This document shows, piece after piece, positions 6,437-7,441 of a DNA stretch of 7,441 bases. This stretch comes from Pseudomonadota bacterium (GTDB lineage Bacteria > Pseudomonadota > Alphaproteobacteria > Rhizobiales > Segnochrobactraceae). The DNA lies in contig JAEZMP010000053.1 in assembly GCA_023442215.1 (NCBI GenBank), positions 1 through 7,441 on the forward strand, in the 5' to 3' direction. A program made the translations under genes and the position numbers. The stretch's first letter is position 1. The number at the start of each line of letters is the position of its first letter. A model generated the notes under the pieces. The model was given only the letters and a program-made list of their open reading frames with translations. It was not told the origin of the DNA and searched no databases.

Positions 6437-7441
6437 TCACCCCGCTTCGCCGCCGGCAGCGCCGGCCTTCGCCTTCGCCGGCGACTTCTTCGCACCGGCG
6501 GATTTGGTGCCGGAAGCCTTGGTCGACGGCGCTTTCTTTGCCGAGGACTTGCTTGCGGAAGACTTGCTCGTCGCTTTGGGCCCGGTCGCCTTCGTGGATA
6601 CCTCGCCGTCGTCGGCTCCGGCGCTCTTGGCTACGGTCGTCTTGGCTCCAGAGGTCTTGGCCGCGCTCTTGCCGCGGGCGGGCTTGGCGGGCGACTTCTC
6701 CGCCTTGGCGTCGATCAGCGCCGCCGCCTGCTCGACGGTCAGCGTCGCGGCGTCGGTGCCGCGCGGCAGGGTCGCGTTGATCTTGCCGAGGCTGACATAG
6801 GGGCCATAACGGCCGTCGCGGACAACCATGGCGCCGCCGAGGGTCGGATGGTCGCCGACCGTGCGGCCGGGTGCGGTGCCCGGCCGGCCGCGGCTGCCCT
6901 TCTCCTGCTTTTCCGCCAGAAGCGCGACGGCGCGATTGATGCCGACGGTGAACACCTCGTCTGCCGAGGGCAGGTTCGCGTAGGTGCCGTTGTGCTGGAT
7001 GAATGGCCCGTATCGGCCGATGCCGGCGGTGATCGGCGCGCCGGTCTCCGGATGCACGCCGACCTCGCGCGGCAGCGACAGAAGCGCCAGCGCCTTTTCG
7101 AGGTCGAGGCTCGAAGCCTCCCAGCCGCGCGGCAGCGACGAGCGCTTCGGCTTCTCGCCCTCGCCGAGCTGGACATAGACGCCGAACCGCCCCGAGCGCA
7201 GCGAAACTTCCAGGCCGGTCGCCGGATCGGTGCCGAGCACCTTCGGGCCGTCGCTCTGCGCCGCGCCCTCGCCCTCGCCGGGCTTGGTGATCTGGCGGGT
7301 GTAACGGCACTCCGGATAGTTGGAGCAGCCGATGAACGAGCCGAACTTGCCGACCTTCAGAGACAGGCGGCCATTGCCGCAGCTCGGGCAGGCGCGCGGG
7401 TCCGTGCCGTCTTCCCGGGGCGGGAAGATGTGCGGCCCGAG
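6437..7441 (-). CDS. topA: DNA topoisomerase I, C-terminal part (runs off the window)
   Basis: These 334 residues are the C-terminus of type IA topoisomerase I, which relaxes negative supercoils; the Toprim and active-site Tyr domains lie beyond the right edge. The frame is open to base 7441, so the ATG/GTG-like codon near 7240 is internal and not a start. Fragment numbering: a C4 zinc finger with Cys18, Cys21, Cys39 and Cys45 (CPSC and CSNYPEC), then three topoisomerase C-terminal repeats marked by GRFG (84-87), GRYGPF (142-147) and GRYGPY (210-215). From about 245 to the end the protein is a low-complexity tail of Lys, Ala, Ser and Thr with many SAK/TKA/SSA units, resembling histone H1-like tails. 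Such basic tails in other bacterial TopA proteins aid DNA binding and processivity. It is the first gene of the operon seen here, 6 bases ahead of rnr. Confidence 0.95.
   Translation of the reverse strand, partial: LGPHIFPPREDGTDPRACPSCGNGRLSLKVGKFGSFIGCSNYPECRYTRQITKPGEGEGAAQSDGPKVLGTDPATGLEVSLRSGRFGVYVQLGEGEKPKRSSLPRGWEASSLDLEKALALLSLPREVGVHPETGAPITAGIGRYGPFIQHNGTYANLPSADEVFTVGINRAVALLAEKQEKGSRGRPGTAPGRTVGDHPTLGGAMVVRDGRYGPYVSLGKINATLPRGTDAATLTVEQAAALIDAKAEKSPAKPARGKSAAKTSGAKTTVAKSAGADDGEVSTKATGPKATSKSSASKSSAKKAPSTKASGTKSAGAKKSPAKAKAGAAGGEAG

Noticed and set aside
6480..6700. Short repeated units in the topA tail as a possible CRISPR or tandem repeat array
   Set aside because: The repeats are short, irregular and in frame with a Lys/Ala/Ser-rich protein tail; there are no uniform repeats with unique spacers.

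Overview
The window looks like chromosomal DNA from a high-GC alphaproteobacterium, most likely of the Hyphomicrobiales (Rhizobiales). The reasons are the strongly GC-biased third codon positions in every real gene, the tight topA-rnr-DUF983 arrangement with 4-base ATGA overlaps that I associate with that order, and the style of the molybdopterin oxidoreductase and short-chain dehydrogenase. This placement comes from gene content and memory of related genomes, not from a database comparison.

The layout is two convergent blocks. The left block is on the + strand: about 320 bases without a convincing gene (1-323), then a cytoplasmic molybdopterin/[4Fe-4S] oxidoreductase of the uncharacterised MopB_3 type (324-2480) and, 21 bases later, an SDR-fold protein (2502-3209). 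These two look co-transcribed. The SDR keeps the Rossmann scaffold but has lost most of its catalytic residues. The oxidoreductase appears to have Ala where related enzymes have a Sec, Cys or Ser molybdenum ligand. Substrates cannot be read from the sequence.

The blocks meet in a 121-base convergent intergenic space (3210-3330) with two strong hairpins, one facing each gene end. Neither has a clear T-tract.

The right block is on the - strand and reads, in transcription order, topA (C-terminal 334 residues only, running off the right edge), rnr (RNase R), a DUF983 zinc-ribbon membrane protein and acyP (acylphosphatase). The junctions are 6 bases, a 4-base overlap, and either a 4-base overlap or a 53-base gap depending on the acyP start. 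This is a housekeeping nucleic-acid operon: TopA relaxes negative supercoils, RNase R degrades structured RNA, and the last two genes are accessory members whose link is positional only. TopA and RNase R both end in lysine-rich low-complexity tails.

I found no RNA gene, CRISPR array, transposase or phage gene. The best leads are the altered active sites of the two left-block proteins and a 15-base exact direct repeat that brackets the left block. None of this amounts to clear evidence for a new system.
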